Assembly: GCF_004359215.1 (NCBI RefSeq)
Contig: NC_090615.1
Coordinates: 5,689,131 to 5,718,340 of the forward strand
Origin: Bremia lactucae
Lineage: Eukaryota > Oomycota > Peronosporomycetes > Peronosporales > Peronosporaceae
DNA: 29,210 nucleotides
Direction of reading: 5' to 3'
Below the pieces are notes generated by a model. That model saw nothing but the letters and a program-made list of their open reading frames with translations. It was not told where the DNA came from and did not search any database. Numbering within the stretch: the first letter of the stretch is position 1; each line of letters begins with the position of its first letter. The translations under genes were made by a program, and so were the position numbers. This document shows positions 18,743 to 28,691 of this stretch, piece after piece.

Positions 18743-20390
18743 ATGTTGATTGGTCAGAACCATCATTTTCAGTTCTATCCCATGATTAAAGGGTCCATGC
18801 GGTATGCGAATAATGCAACGCCTTCGGCTGCGGTACATGCAGCCGCGGGCGACGCAAAATTGTCTCTTGCGGAAGACGTTTCGTCTGCTGTAGTGTCTTT
18901 TTCTCCCGCAACACTAGATGCTGCGGGTGCACGTAGTGAGTCATGACGTGATTGCAATCCCTCGTTGGAGGTCGACTACGAATGCGAGCCGGACGATAAG
19001 GCCGACTCGGGGAGAGTAGAACAGTCGCCTGATCATCGTCAGGTGGCTGACCATGAGCCTTCGAATTAGGTGGATCAATCGGATAGACGTGCTAATGGCA
19101 TTCGCTATAGAATGCTGGGTTCCGACGATGAGGATGATTTATCATCGTCAGCACCGGCACCCGAATATATTTCTGTGCGTGGTGATGAGATGGTGTAGCT
19201 ACCGCAATAAAGTTATTGTGACACCCCTGCTTCAGTGGGTACCACTCAGGGGAGTGTAGACAATAACATATCTCGTCTTGCCCCTGAGTAGAAGCCGTGG
19301 CTTTTGACCAAATGACTAGTCACTAGCTTGTCTTGAGAGACTACTCCTTACAATAAATATCCCTTATTTTTTGCGACAAAGCTTCATGGCCTGGATCCCA
19401 GCGCGCAGAACTTTCGCGCTGTGGAAGATTACTATCTCGATGCTTTTCTTAAGCAATGAGGGTTTAATGGCAACAACAAACGAGATAAAATCTTGTTGAT
19501 GCAAGCCTGGAATGCGTTTATTCGCAATGTCAAAGACATTGGACGCGAAGCCTGGCTTCGAATTTCTAACGCGATTCGCGTTAATTTAAAAAAAAATAAC
19601 CCCAACCAGAGCAAAATTATAGCTGCATTGGTTGTCTCGTAAGGCAGGACTTCCGTGCCTCACGTGGGAAGATCCCTGTCCTGTTGTGTCGACAACACTA
19701 AACGAGTAAAAGAAGATGTTTATTTTCTTTCTTCCCCCTGGGGAAGGGCGCGCATCTCGACAGAGATGCGCGGTGCAATTATCGTTTTGCAATCGATTCA
19801 TAAGCGCCAAGGGCGCATGTTTTCCGATGGACCATCTGATCCATCGGATGGGTTTAGTTAGTACTGATGGACGAGGCCCTCGACGTCAACAACCAGCTGA
19901 GATTGAGGCTCCCAGCTGTCATGCGAAGGCGGATTACCGCGCCAGCGAACAAGATAACTCGCTCGCTGCCCCTTTACATCACGGTGGCTTACGATGCCTT
20001 TCACAAGAGAACATTGACCACCGTGGGAATCCACCAATAGTTGTGATGGAAGAGGAAAAATTAGATCGGACGAATGTGTCGGATCTAGAGTCGAAGGTCG
20101 AGAGTTTGACCACTTGCTCCATGTATTGGAGGAGGGTCTTGATCGTGAGCGAGCTAAGCGTCACTCGTTGGGACAGACGGTGCAGACTGACCATAACGAA
20201 CGTTTGGTAGACCGTTCGAAAAGTGCGTACTCAATGTTGGAGTACGAACGGAAGTATCACGCTCTTCGTGACAAGCTGTCGTCAGCTCATCGTCATTTCG
20301 AGGCACTTCGGGTCCGGCATCATATTCTCCATACTCAACACGAGATTATGGTTAGTGATCAAAAAAATAATTTGGGGATCTTGAAAGTGG
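18743..20390 (+). pseudogene. gag-like gene of the plus-strand retroelement, broken
   Basis: From the ATG at 18743 one frame continues to about 19300 with several stops and an acidic, low-complexity composition (LGSDDEDDLSSSAPAPEYIS). A neighbouring frame (about 19330-19640) reads KLHGLDPSAQNFRAVEDYY, KRDKILLMQAWNAFIRNVKD and IGREAWLRISNAIRVNLKKN with a single stop, an alpha-helical capsid-like region. A third piece (20114-20380) is strongly helical and probably a coiled coil (YERKYHALRDKLSSAHRHFE). No protease, RT or integrase follows on this strand; the element stops where copy B begins. I infer gag from its position after an LTR and its helical nature, not from a motif. Confidence 0.55.
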
Positions 20391-20394
20391 TAGC

Positions 20395-21512
20395 CAGATC
20401 CGTTCGAGGGAGAAATTGCGTACTGATGGTACGAGCGGAGCCGACCAATATATGCGTTCATATCCTACATGGCGATTCTATTGCGTGCGCATTGCCTATG
20501 CGATGCAGCACACGGAATGGCCCAATGAATTTGGGTAGTAGTTTTCTACAACCCACATTAGTGACTTTACGCTTAGGTAAGTTTACTGTAGACAGTAGAT
20601 CTAGGTCATTAATTTATAATGAAAGGACATTTACTCTTCCATGTTTGTCTGCGTTCTGTTTCTGCCGGTCCACTGCCTTAGCAATGAAATTCTTTACGAA
20701 CGGACACTTGATTCTCAAGCCAGCAGAAATACCTCTGCTGCTCATTTGTTTTGAATTTTCCAGTGCGCTTTGCGCGCACTGCTATGAAATCTTTCGCATC
20801 TTCGATGTCATTTGTTTCGACATCGACCTTACTCGCGTCGTTGGTAACTTCGACGCGTGATGAGCATGAGCCAGAAATGGCTTTACTCCTGCAAGTCCAT
20901 TCCCAACCTTAAACCAGAGGATCCCTTTAATTGAATGGGTATGTGTTGATGGCGTAACCATTCACGAAGAACGGTGTATGCGTCTACAACGCATACACCG
21001 AATTGTTGATGGCAAATTCGACCATCAATAAAAACTCGCTCCAATTTGGATACGATTAAATGTAACCTCAAAGTATCTCTTCGAGGACGCGATATACGCG
21101 TTTCGTCTGACCATCTGTCTCTTGATGATCAGAAGTTGACGTAGTCAGCCGTGCTCCGATAGATCGGAACACGGATGACCAAAATTCCGCCGCGAACCGT
21201 TTGTCTCTATCTGAGACCAATTCACGAGGTAAATAAAGGAGTTTAAATACTGTGTCGATAAAGACACGGGTGCAGCCAGGAGCCGGGATTGACTGTGGTC
21301 CTGCAACAAGATGTACTTTCTTGCTGAATCTCTCTACAAAAACAAGTATTCCATTGTTTTTTGTGATCGTCTTCGGGAAACCCGAAGACAAAGCCTATAG
21401 ATACGGATAGCCAACATTTTGCCGGAAGTAGTAGTAGCTGGAAAGATGCACGGGATGAAGGGCTAAGCTCCACCCGCTGACACACTTCACAAGCACGAAT
21501 ATGCTTGCGCAC
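20395..21512 (-). pseudogene. copy B integrase and C-terminal domain
   Basis: The zinc-finger segment is damaged (RACEVCQRVE remains, 21512-21420). The catalytic core at 21391-21068 reads LVSDRDKRFAAEFW, then HQETDGQTKR, so the second Asp and the Glu of the DDE triad are both present, unlike copy A. The first Asp site (SVSIGFVFGF) has changed from the usual SxDF. Downstream, FIAKAVDRQKQNADKHGR (about 20690) and IGRLRSYHQY (about 20450) mark the C-terminal region. No clear chromodomain is visible. Confidence 0.8.
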
Positions 21513-21630
21513 GATGTGATGCTGGCGGGGCTAGTGAAAGTCGTGACTTACCGTGAGATAAGTTTTCTCACGTCCACGATGCCCACTTGTTGGTGCATCG
21601 TGACACTCCTACATGATGCTCAAGTGCAAA

Positions 21631-22221
21631 TCACTGCGAGTTGGGACGACGCCACTTGGAGTGTAGCCGTTCCCGGAGCATATTACTGGGAGTGCTCAAT
21701 GCTGTGTACGGGATGTCCCGTTTACACATAAGGATTTGATAGAACACATCCATCAGATCCGTAGACAAAAAAATCGTACTCTTGGACATACCATCTATGA
21801 TGACGTCTTTTCTAGGTAGCGGCGTTTGAGCCGGTACTGTTGCAGCATTCAGTTTGTTGAATGCGTGCACTATCCGCAACCCTCCTGTGGCCTTTCGCAC
21901 ACAGAAGGTCGGAGGGCTACGTGGGGAGGTTGACTTCCTCACATGGTCCGCTTTTAATTGATCGGTAAAGAATTTATTGATCGCAAGTACTTGCTCACGA
22001 GGCAGTGGCCACTGCTTCATGATACAGTACTTCGAGCCTGGTTTGAGCTCGATCTCATGTCGAGTGCTTTTATCCTTAGGCAACTCGCATGTGACTGCTT
22101 CAGGAAATACATCCCCGAATTCTATTAAATCCTCGTATAGTGGATTTGTCTTGAGTGACTCCCGAGATTGAGAAGTGTATCTTTCAATTCGAGTCTTCAC
22201 ATCGTGGACACTTTCGCCCAT
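21631..22221 (-). pseudogene. copy B reverse transcriptase, first half only
   Basis: A 196-codon open frame: ELPKDKSTRHEIELKPGSK, WPLPREQVLAINKFFTDQL, SPPTFCVRKATGGLRIV and FLSTDLMDVFYQI, the finger and first palm motifs of gypsy RT (the Asp in STDLMD is the first catalytic residue). Homology ends after DIPYTALSTP; within about 60 bp the sequence becomes integrase zinc-finger leader. The palm YxDD, thumb and RNase H are deleted. Confidence 0.88.
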
Positions 22222-22265
22222 CGGTGAGCTGCTAAAGACCCGTTCGTTCTCAGCAGAACCTACCG

Positions 22266-22541
22266 CTAACCAAAAATCTGGTTGTATTCGTCCTCTGGGA
22301 TGAGTACGCAGATCCGCTTGATTCTGCCACTATGCAGAACTCTCAAGAACCGTTTAGGTCCGAGGGTTGGTAATTGAGTTATTTCCGGATTTGACTTCGG
22401 TGGCGCATACAAATCAAGAGTATAAGCGCTTACTCTTGATCCGTCATTAACCCAGACATTCAATGTCTCAGTTTCGTCCTGGGATTCCTTTTTCACAGGC
22501 TGCCGAGGAATTAATCCTTCGGGATGCTGAAGTTTAATCAC
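22266..22541 (-). pseudogene. copy B protease-RT linker
   Basis: A 91-codon open frame with the linker typical between gypsy protease and RT (TLNVWVNDGSRVSAYTLDL, LPTLGPKRFLRVLHSG, ICVLIPEDEY). It follows the protease and precedes RT with only a short gap and is separated from RT by stops. Confidence 0.65.
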
Positions 22542-22859
22542 TTAAGCGCTAAATATATGAGGAAATGTTGCCTCTAGTACGTGGGGACTTATTCCTTCAA
22601 CGTCTTCTGACTGTGATCGTGCTATCACAGTCGGGTCCTCTGCGGCTGACTATCTACCCGGCCTAGGATCTTTGTGCTGTATCTTTCGGACAACCGATGT
22701 CTTCCTTTAGTGTCGCCTGCAAGGCGTGTATTCATGTCTCAATCCAATCAACTTATTCAAGTGATGGAACTTCGGTGCTGCCTGTGCATTTGCACAGCCG
22801 CTGGCAGCTGACTCCACACTGTAATTAGTCATCACATTGTGATCTTGTGCAGGCCATCG

Positions 22860-23235
22860 CACTAACTTATAGGACATCCACACGCTAGTGGACGCTCTAA
22901 GACGTTCATCAGATAGATCTGATGAACAAGAGACAGGCAACGTCACGGCTTGATGCTGCCAATTTAGGCATGGTTCGTACTTTCTGAGCCAAGGATGACA
23001 TTAAACTTATTATCCAAATAGAGTTCGATGAAAAAATCATCGTACTGTTTACCCTGTAGCGAGTATTGGACATCAACTACACGTTTCTTTACTCTTACAG
23101 GTGCGCCTGTTGCACGATGCAATGTCATCTTCGTTTAAGGGGTATCGCGCTCAATAAATTTGTGTCTGCGTTATTTGATCGATTGGCTATAAATGAAATT
23201 GTTCGGCACCCCGCAATCGACTTGAGACTTTAGTG
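22860..23235 (-). pseudogene. copy B aspartic protease
   Basis: On the minus strand LKSQVDCGVPNNFI (about 23230-23190) corresponds to the gypsy protease active-site segment, with DSGA changed to DCGV. About 250 bp further down, LRKYEPCLNWQHQAVTLP (about 22985-22930) matches the protease end, where an intact copy reads PWLxxxxPxIDW. Stops and frame changes lie between, so it is dead. Confidence 0.65.
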
Positions 23236-23349
23236 GCAATTTTTTTGCCATTATTTTTTTTAGGTGATATGGTTAACCTCATCACCTGGAGCAATTACAC
23301 ACTATGTTTGTGTGTGAGGAGCAACTTTCGCCAAAAGGCCTGCAAATTC

Positions 23350-24555
23350 TTACGACGTTGCTGGATCAGAAGGGCGCTCCGCATTTACTGCCCCGACCGT
23401 TATTTGACGATCCGCCTCGCCGTTGCCATTCGCAACAGCGTCAGATTCGCATCCTTCACTGTATCTATCGGGAGGTCGAAATTGTTGCTTAGTTTTTCTG
23501 GTAATGGGCGTGAGGTCACTACACTCGAAGGCGTAGTATACCGATTTTTGACAACGATACAATTTGCAATCGTTGTGACTAGAAGGGTGAAGTTCTCGCT
23601 CTTGACATACGAGAGTTCCATAGGCTCTGGGCCTCTTTTTCAAGCTCCAGAGTGAACAACAGCCTGCCTAAGACTGAAGCCCTCCCGTTCCGCTATAGAG
23701 ATCGCTTTGTCGAGCAACTCTAGATCGAGCCTGAACAGGTGAGTCTTAACAACACCGTCTGCAAGTCTTTTGATAAACACAATCAGCTGTGTTTGTTCAT
23801 CAATTGGATGACTCACGATACAACTGACAGGTATCGTGCATGTTGGGCATAAGTTTGAATGCCACGCTTGCCCTTCGTTAAATCAGGTGCTCGGCTTGAG
23901 CCCTGACTTCGGTACGTGGCGGCTCAAATTTTTGCCTGAACCGGGTCTTAGAGACCTCATACGACCCAAGAACCAATGATGTGAAGCTTGAGCCCTATAG
24001 CCCAAGATTTAGCACGTCTGGCTAAGTTGGAAATGCCAAATTTACTTTCGTCGCATCATCATTGATGCGGCGAGCTTTAATGATGTCGTCTTATTCGACG
24101 AGCCATTTTAAAAGGGAGTCGTCTTCGACTGCCTTAAAGTTAGAGATTTTTTTATCTTTAATCTTTTGGGTCGACGCGGATGCGATCCGTTAGCAGCATG
24201 TAAATAATACTGTCTCAACAAATTCAACTGTTGAGCTCTCTGTTCTCTCAGCGCTTCTGCGTATTGAGAGCGTTGCTGGTGAAGCAAGGCTACGTTTTCC
24301 TGGCTCCGCCGAGTTCATGTTGTATGAACTCGGATATGGCCGCATGTTGTTTATCCGTGTTTAAATAGAGCAGCATGGCACCAACGACTGCGCCTACGAC
24401 CGACTCATACATTCGGTCGTTTACTATTCAAGGACACTCAAATGAGTGGGTCTTTCATGCGTTGCATGATAGCTTTATTGAGGGGCTTGAAAGCTTCTCT
24501 TTCATTATCTAACACGTTGATGTTGGACGGAATGTGCGTGGGCCGTTGAACAGAC
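23350..24555 (-). pseudogene. copy B gag with damaged zinc knuckle
   Basis: Fragments in changing frames: a Gln/Leu-rich helical part (about 24290-24200), FIKRLADGVVKTHLFRLDLE, LLDKAISIAEREGFSLRQA (about 23780-23660, the end of the capsid) and a knuckle-like LYRCQKSVYYAFECSDL (about 23555-23510), in which the first Cys and the His of CX2CX4HX4C are replaced. Identified by order (before protease) and by likeness to the copy C capsid end. No clear start codon. Confidence 0.7.
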
Positions 24556-24559
24556 TACA

Positions 24560-24570
24560 AAGTGCTACCA
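24560..24570 (-). other. primer binding site of copy B
   Basis: On the minus strand TGGTAGCACTT begins two bases after the LTR end ...AAACA. The identical 11-mer occupies the same place in copy C (26100-26110), so both families probably use the same tRNA primer, with a 3' end AAGTGCTACCA. Confidence 0.65.
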
Positions 24571-24572
24571 GG

Positions 24573-24847
24573 TGTTTCTGGGCACCCTAGTTCTGAAAAC
24601 GCTACTAGCCGACCTACACTGATTACAGGGAAGGTGGGGCGCCTCGACTTCTTCGCGTACACGAGGTGCAGAGGAAAGTTCTAAGTGGCTAGGAAGTCAT
24701 AGCTACCAAAAATTAATTCAAAGCTTTAAAATAGAGAAAAGTTAATCTGTATTAATATATTAAGTTGCTACGTAAAGATCTTCTATCTACTACTGACTTT
24801 TTCATTTAAATAACAGACTAGTATGGCGCCTTCTTGCGCACCGCACA
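24573..24847 (-). mobile_element. 5' LTR of copy B (outer end approximate)
   Basis: Its inner end is fixed by the PBS two bases away. The outer end is placed at TGTGCGG (24847), giving about 275 bp; another TG at 24861 is possible. It contains an imperfect dyad (GCGCCTCG...CGAGGTGC). It reads toward lower coordinates, away from copy C. Confidence 0.55.
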
Positions 24848-25002
24848 TTCGTGTTTTATGACAATTGGCGGGGCTATCAATAGAACTAATGTCTCTTTTT
24901 GCACTATTCCATGATTTGGTAGCATTGGAACCATTAAGTAATTTGTAATTCTAAGTATTATTTTCTCTCGTAGAATATGATATTAATTATCTCGCTCGAC
25001 AC
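24848..25002. other. probable intron and flank of the MYB relic
   Basis: AT-rich sequence after the MYB relic's splice donor on the minus strand, before the copy B LTR. No further MYB exon was recognised here. Confidence 0.35.
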
Positions 25003-25587
25003 ACTTACCTTCGTCCAATTTCGTCCATGCTCTTTAACCTTTTCAATCAAAAATCGATTTTCACTCGGCGTTCACGTTGCTTTGACTCTTACCACCTTGT
25101 CATCATTAATTCGGTATCATTACTAGATACACTGCACATCTGTACGTCGGGGCAATTGCGAAGCAATAAAGAGCCATTTTTTTCGCTCCATGCGTGGCCA
25201 CTAACTTTCGAAGCTTGTCGCTCTCAGTCCTAAGCCAGCGTTATGGAAGAGCTCTGATGATATTATACTACTTGTTCAATTCCCTTCTGGCCAATAATAG
25301 ACTTCAATTTTTAACACTTGCAACAATTTCCGTCCATCCTTTCAGCTACTTATATCCTATCGTACGCTGCAATTGTAGCATCTTTTTTTGTCGTCCTCCA
25401 AACTCCAAGCATTTGATACTTGCAACAGCGACGGAGATAGGTGATTCACAAACATCTCTTGACATCGTTTGCGATCCTCTTAAGGAATTGCTTGGCAATT
25501 TCATTCCATTTACTTAGACCGAGTTGATGTACTAGCTTCCTGAGCTTATCGTCTTCGTGTGACGTCCAGTGGCTAAAGTTGACCTGA
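25003..25587 (-). pseudogene. decayed MYB transcription factor gene with four MYB repeats
   Basis: Minus strand, four repeats in order. Repeat 1 (from 25568): WTSHEDDKLRKLVHQLG then SKWNEIAKQFLKR, with the two Trp at the canonical 19-residue spacing. Repeat 2 (from 25407): WSLEDDK, frameshift, MLQLQRTIGYK, WTEIVASVKN. Repeat 3 (25237-25129): WLRTESDKLRKLVATHGAKK, a one-base slip in an A run (T run 25177-25183), then WLFIASQLPRRTDVQC, which resembles R1 of animal and plant 3R-MYBs. Repeat 4 (25074-25009): its first Trp is now TGA, then TPSENRFLIEKVKEHGRNW and an intact splice donor GTAAGT at 25008. MYB repeats bind DNA in the nucleus. Several shifts and stops make it non-functional. The 5' side is cut exactly at the start of the copy C LTR. 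Confidence 0.82.
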
Positions 25588-26097
25588 TGTAACATAGTCC
25601 CATTACGTACACTTCGTGCATTTAAAGGGGATCGTCAATTAGTTAAATGAAGTCATAGACCCACTACATGGTTTGATTCACATTGTGGCCCATCCTTGTG
25701 TATGTGATGGACATAAGTGCATTCACATTAGGAGGGATGACGCCTAGCGTCATCCGTTACGCGAGGTATCTAGAAAAGATACGCTCGCAATACATGTTAG
25801 TGTTATCTACAGAGATGACATTTTATAATTGGTTATAGTAGGAGCATTTATATTTAATACGATTTAATATAAATAAGATTAAAACTAATTTCTACTTGGT
25901 AAGTGCGCACGAGGAGTCGGATTACCGCTCCCGTGACGACACGTATACAAGAGGTTTCAGTGCGTTGTGTGAGGACGCTCAAGCGCCCACTCAACTACCT
26001 CACTGCACGCGAAAGAAGACGATCAAATCGCTTCCTAGCTGTGCTAGGGTGTGTGCTTCAATAGAGCGTGGCCGCATTAAGACGTGACCATTCTACA
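25588..26097 (+). mobile_element. 5' LTR of copy C
   Basis: Starts TGTAAC and ends TTCTACA (TG...CA ends), 510 bp. It is homologous over its whole length to the solo LTR at 12243-12757, which fixes both boundaries, and is followed after two bases by the PBS. It contains a perfect 9-bp hairpin (25735-25755, loop of 3). Confidence 0.78.
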
Positions 26098-26099
26098 CT

Positions 26100-26110
26100 T
26101 GGTAGCACTT
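26100..26110 (+). other. primer binding site of copy C
   Basis: TGGTAGCACTT two bases after the LTR, identical to the 11-mer in copy B. The TGG start fits pairing with a tRNA CCA end. Confidence 0.65.
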
Positions 26111-26141
26111 AAAATACTTCCCACGACCCGTATCTCTGCTC

Positions 26142-27109
26142 GTGTACGTGAGGATGAGCCTTAATATCGACTGGGCTTATTTTCCCCACTTTCATGAACT
26201 TCATCGAAAGATGGCAGAACACTTGGCGTATGGACTTAGTGAACAAGCCCTAGCCAGACTCATGGGCAATCCTTCGAAGCAAAATATTGCTCAGTTGGAG
26301 CAATTTGATGCATTCGTGCTCGGACAGCGGAGGGCCGCGTCCAAGGTGCAGAGCCATTTTGCGGCGGAGTCCATCACTTAGACTCATGATGAGCTAAGGC
26401 GTGAGCAGTCTCGGAGCGAAGCTCTCAAGAGGACTGATGAGATGCTCTCTGCCCGGCCGCATCAGCCGAGGGCCATTCGGATGGATTCGCCCAAGTTCGA
26501 TGTAAATGCGGCACACACGATTGTCTTCTGGCTATCAGCCTTTGAGCAATGCGGTGTGGCGTAGCTCATCGAGGACGACAGCCGGAAGGTGTCGTACGCG
26601 ATTTCGCACCTGCGCGGTTAGGCCTCAGAGTGGGCTTACTCGGCGCCTATGGCGAACATTAAGGCGTCTCCTTCATGGGCGATCTTTAAGACAAAGATTT
26701 GCGCCTTATACCAGCCGCCGAACAACGAAGTGTTGCTTCAGGCGCGATTCTTTAGAGTGCTACAGGCGAAGCGATCTTTGCAAGATTATATGCAGGAGAT
26801 GCGCTCACTGTCGGCGTCCATTATCGTAGGTCCTATTCCGGAACACATTAAGGTGCCCACGTTTATGAATGGACTACGGCATGGTCCACCGCGACAAGCC
26901 CTATTCAGAAAGGTGCCGCTGACGATGGAAGAGGCAATTTAAATTGTCTTAGTTGAGAAGAAATCCTACAACAGTGCCTCGACGACAGCTTGGTTTAAGC
27001 CGTCGGCCGAGAGGACAGATGCTACTCCCAAAGAGGTTAGCAATGCAGATGCAGTCTTTTTGCAGTCTGCTTTAAATGTGATAAACGCAGTCATATGATG
27101 GCTCGCTGC
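26142..27109 (+). pseudogene. copy C gag (capsid and zinc knuckle)
   Basis: One frame from 26142 to about 27060 with four in-frame stops (three TAG, one TAA). The capsid region reads MDSPKFDVNAAHTIVFWLSA, WAIFKTKICALYQPP, LQDYMQEMRSLSASI and TFMNGLRHGPPRQALF, as in the retrotransposon gag family. In another frame the zinc knuckle is intact: CFKCDKRSHMMARC (27068-27109), CX2CX4HX4C. One shift separates it from the capsid and another from the protease. Confidence 0.85.
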
Positions 27110-27200
27110 TATGCCCGGGTCGCAGCTGGGACAAAGATTCCCAGCAAGAGCACTCTCTTCCCAAAGGAGGATAGCAAGAACCAGCGTGCGAGACGCATGA

Positions 27201-27602
27201 GTTCTGCGTCGAACTCTGAGGGATTCGGGTGCATCACAGAATTTTGTAAAACTCGCGGCTCTGAAAAAGAGACCGGCGATGTTTGAGTCGTTTTGTCCGG
27301 ATAGCAAGCGAGAAGAGGCGACCGTTCGTTTAGCGATCGGCGCTCTCGTTAAGTCTAAGGGAGTTCAAGTTGAACTCGCCTTCAGCTTTAGTTACTTCTC
27401 TTGTAAAGAGAAGTTCGCAGTGCTAGGAATGGAGAGTCCTTCTGATCTCATCCTTGGCATGCCATGGCTGGCAGAACAGCAACCATGGATAGACTGGCGT
27501 ACACGAACAGTTGCAAACTCTACGCAGAACACCGGAAAGGATGTGATCCTGCGAGAATCATATGCGACTGTATCGCGTCGAACACAGTTGAGGGTGCGTT
27601 GA
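27201..27602 (+). pseudogene. copy C aspartic protease
   Basis: Open frame of about 134 codons. The active-site segment RDSGASQNFV is present (GAT TCG GGT at 27222-27230), and the end FAVLGMESPSDLILGMPWLA then PWIDW is typical of gypsy proteases. The active site and C terminus are uninterrupted, but the upstream gag is broken, so no functional polyprotein is expected. Confidence 0.85.
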
Positions 27603-28030
27603 CAGGATGTCAAACGTCACCAATTCCTACCCAGCTCGTGGAGATTGGGGTAGTGAACAGGACGATGACACGTAGTCATGCGTCCGAATGCCCTGCACAG
27701 AGCCAAAGCCTGTGGCAGTAGATGGCGAGCTGACAGGAAGTCAAGCGTTGCATAAAACGGCACAGTGCCTAGAGCCTGGTGCGGTTGGAAGGGTGCATTC
27801 GCCAGAAGAGCAACGGCACCCTCTTCCTAGAAAAAGGTCGTGGTGACTCGAAGAGCGAGTGCCTGATGGGTTAGGACGATCAAAGGCACGTCTAAACGAG
27901 TGACCTCTGGACCAGATCCTATTAAAGAGGATGGGCCTTCGAACGAGATGTTCGAGGTCGTCATAGACGAAATTGCGGAGGCATCCTCAGATTAGGTAGG
28001 TACATATGATGTACGAGGAGGCCCAGACAC
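27603..28030 (+). other. copy C linker region, most of RT deleted
   Basis: Degenerate linker with acidic scraps (NEMFEVVIDEIAEASSD, about 27940-27990). No RT finger or palm motif (no LxDxxxGYxQI, no YxDD) is found; the sequence jumps to the RT-RNase H connection at about 28035. Confidence 0.6.
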
Positions 28031-28034
28031 GGTA

Positions 28035-28691
28035 AATTGGTAAAGGATGTCCGATCCCACGGCATGTGAAGGATTTGCGCCAATTCCTAAGGCTCGCAAA
28101 TGTACTTGCATAAATATAGACAGAACTATGCTGAGAAAACAACCGTTATCTGACCTCCTTAAAATGACGCAGAATGGGTTTGTTTAAAGAACAAAATAAT
28201 GCTTTCTCATTAGTGAAGCGGTCTCTTGTGGAAGCACTGGACTTGGCATTGCCAGACGCGGATAAGCCCTTTAGCGTCGTCTGCGATGCAATTAATTTCG
28301 CAATCGGCAGCGCGCTCATGCAGAAGAATGACAAAGGCGTAGGCCGTGTCATCTTTTATCAGTCCCGGCTTTAAAAGCCGCGGAACTTAATTACCCCGTG
28401 CATGACAAAGAGCTACTTTCAATAAAGTATGCTCTTGTAAAGTTTCGTGTGCACCTACTGGTCACCGGACCATTTGTGGTTTATACGGATCACGCATCAC
28501 TGCGGACCGCAATAAACTCACCGGACCTCTCGCCTAGAAGGGCAAGATGGCTCACATTCTTCTCTAAATTTAATTTCAAAGTTAAATATGAGCCGGGTAA
28601 GTCGAATGTCTTGGCTGACGCTTTATCGCGCAGACCAGACTTCGAGGTTAGACACCAGGAAAATGTGTCTAGTGCAAAAGCACAATTATAG
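28035..28691 (+). pseudogene. copy C RT connection and RNase H
   Basis: VKDLRQFLRLAN in a shifted frame (about 28060-28100) marks the RT end. Then LVKRSLVEALDLALPDADKP, FSVVCDAINFAIGSALMQK (catalytic Asp in CDA), VHDKELLSIKYALVKFRVHL (catalytic Glu in KEL), FVVYTDHASLRTA (TDH) and ARWLTFFSKFNFKVKYEPGK, DALSRRPDF, read in two frames (breaks near 28180 and 28374-28398). The RNase H catalytic residues are still visible. Confidence 0.85.

Larger units (their letters stand above)
20391..24847 (-). mobile_element. Ty3/gypsy copy B: 5' LTR to integrase C terminus, internally deleted
   Basis: Minus-strand element with LTR (24847-24573), PBS, gag, protease, RT first half, integrase and C-terminal region in the expected order; the parts are listed separately. 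The second half of RT and all RNase H are missing, the 3' LTR is missing, and the end abuts the plus-strand gag relic near 20390. It is the most complete copy here, but stops in each domain make it inactive. Confidence 0.85.
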
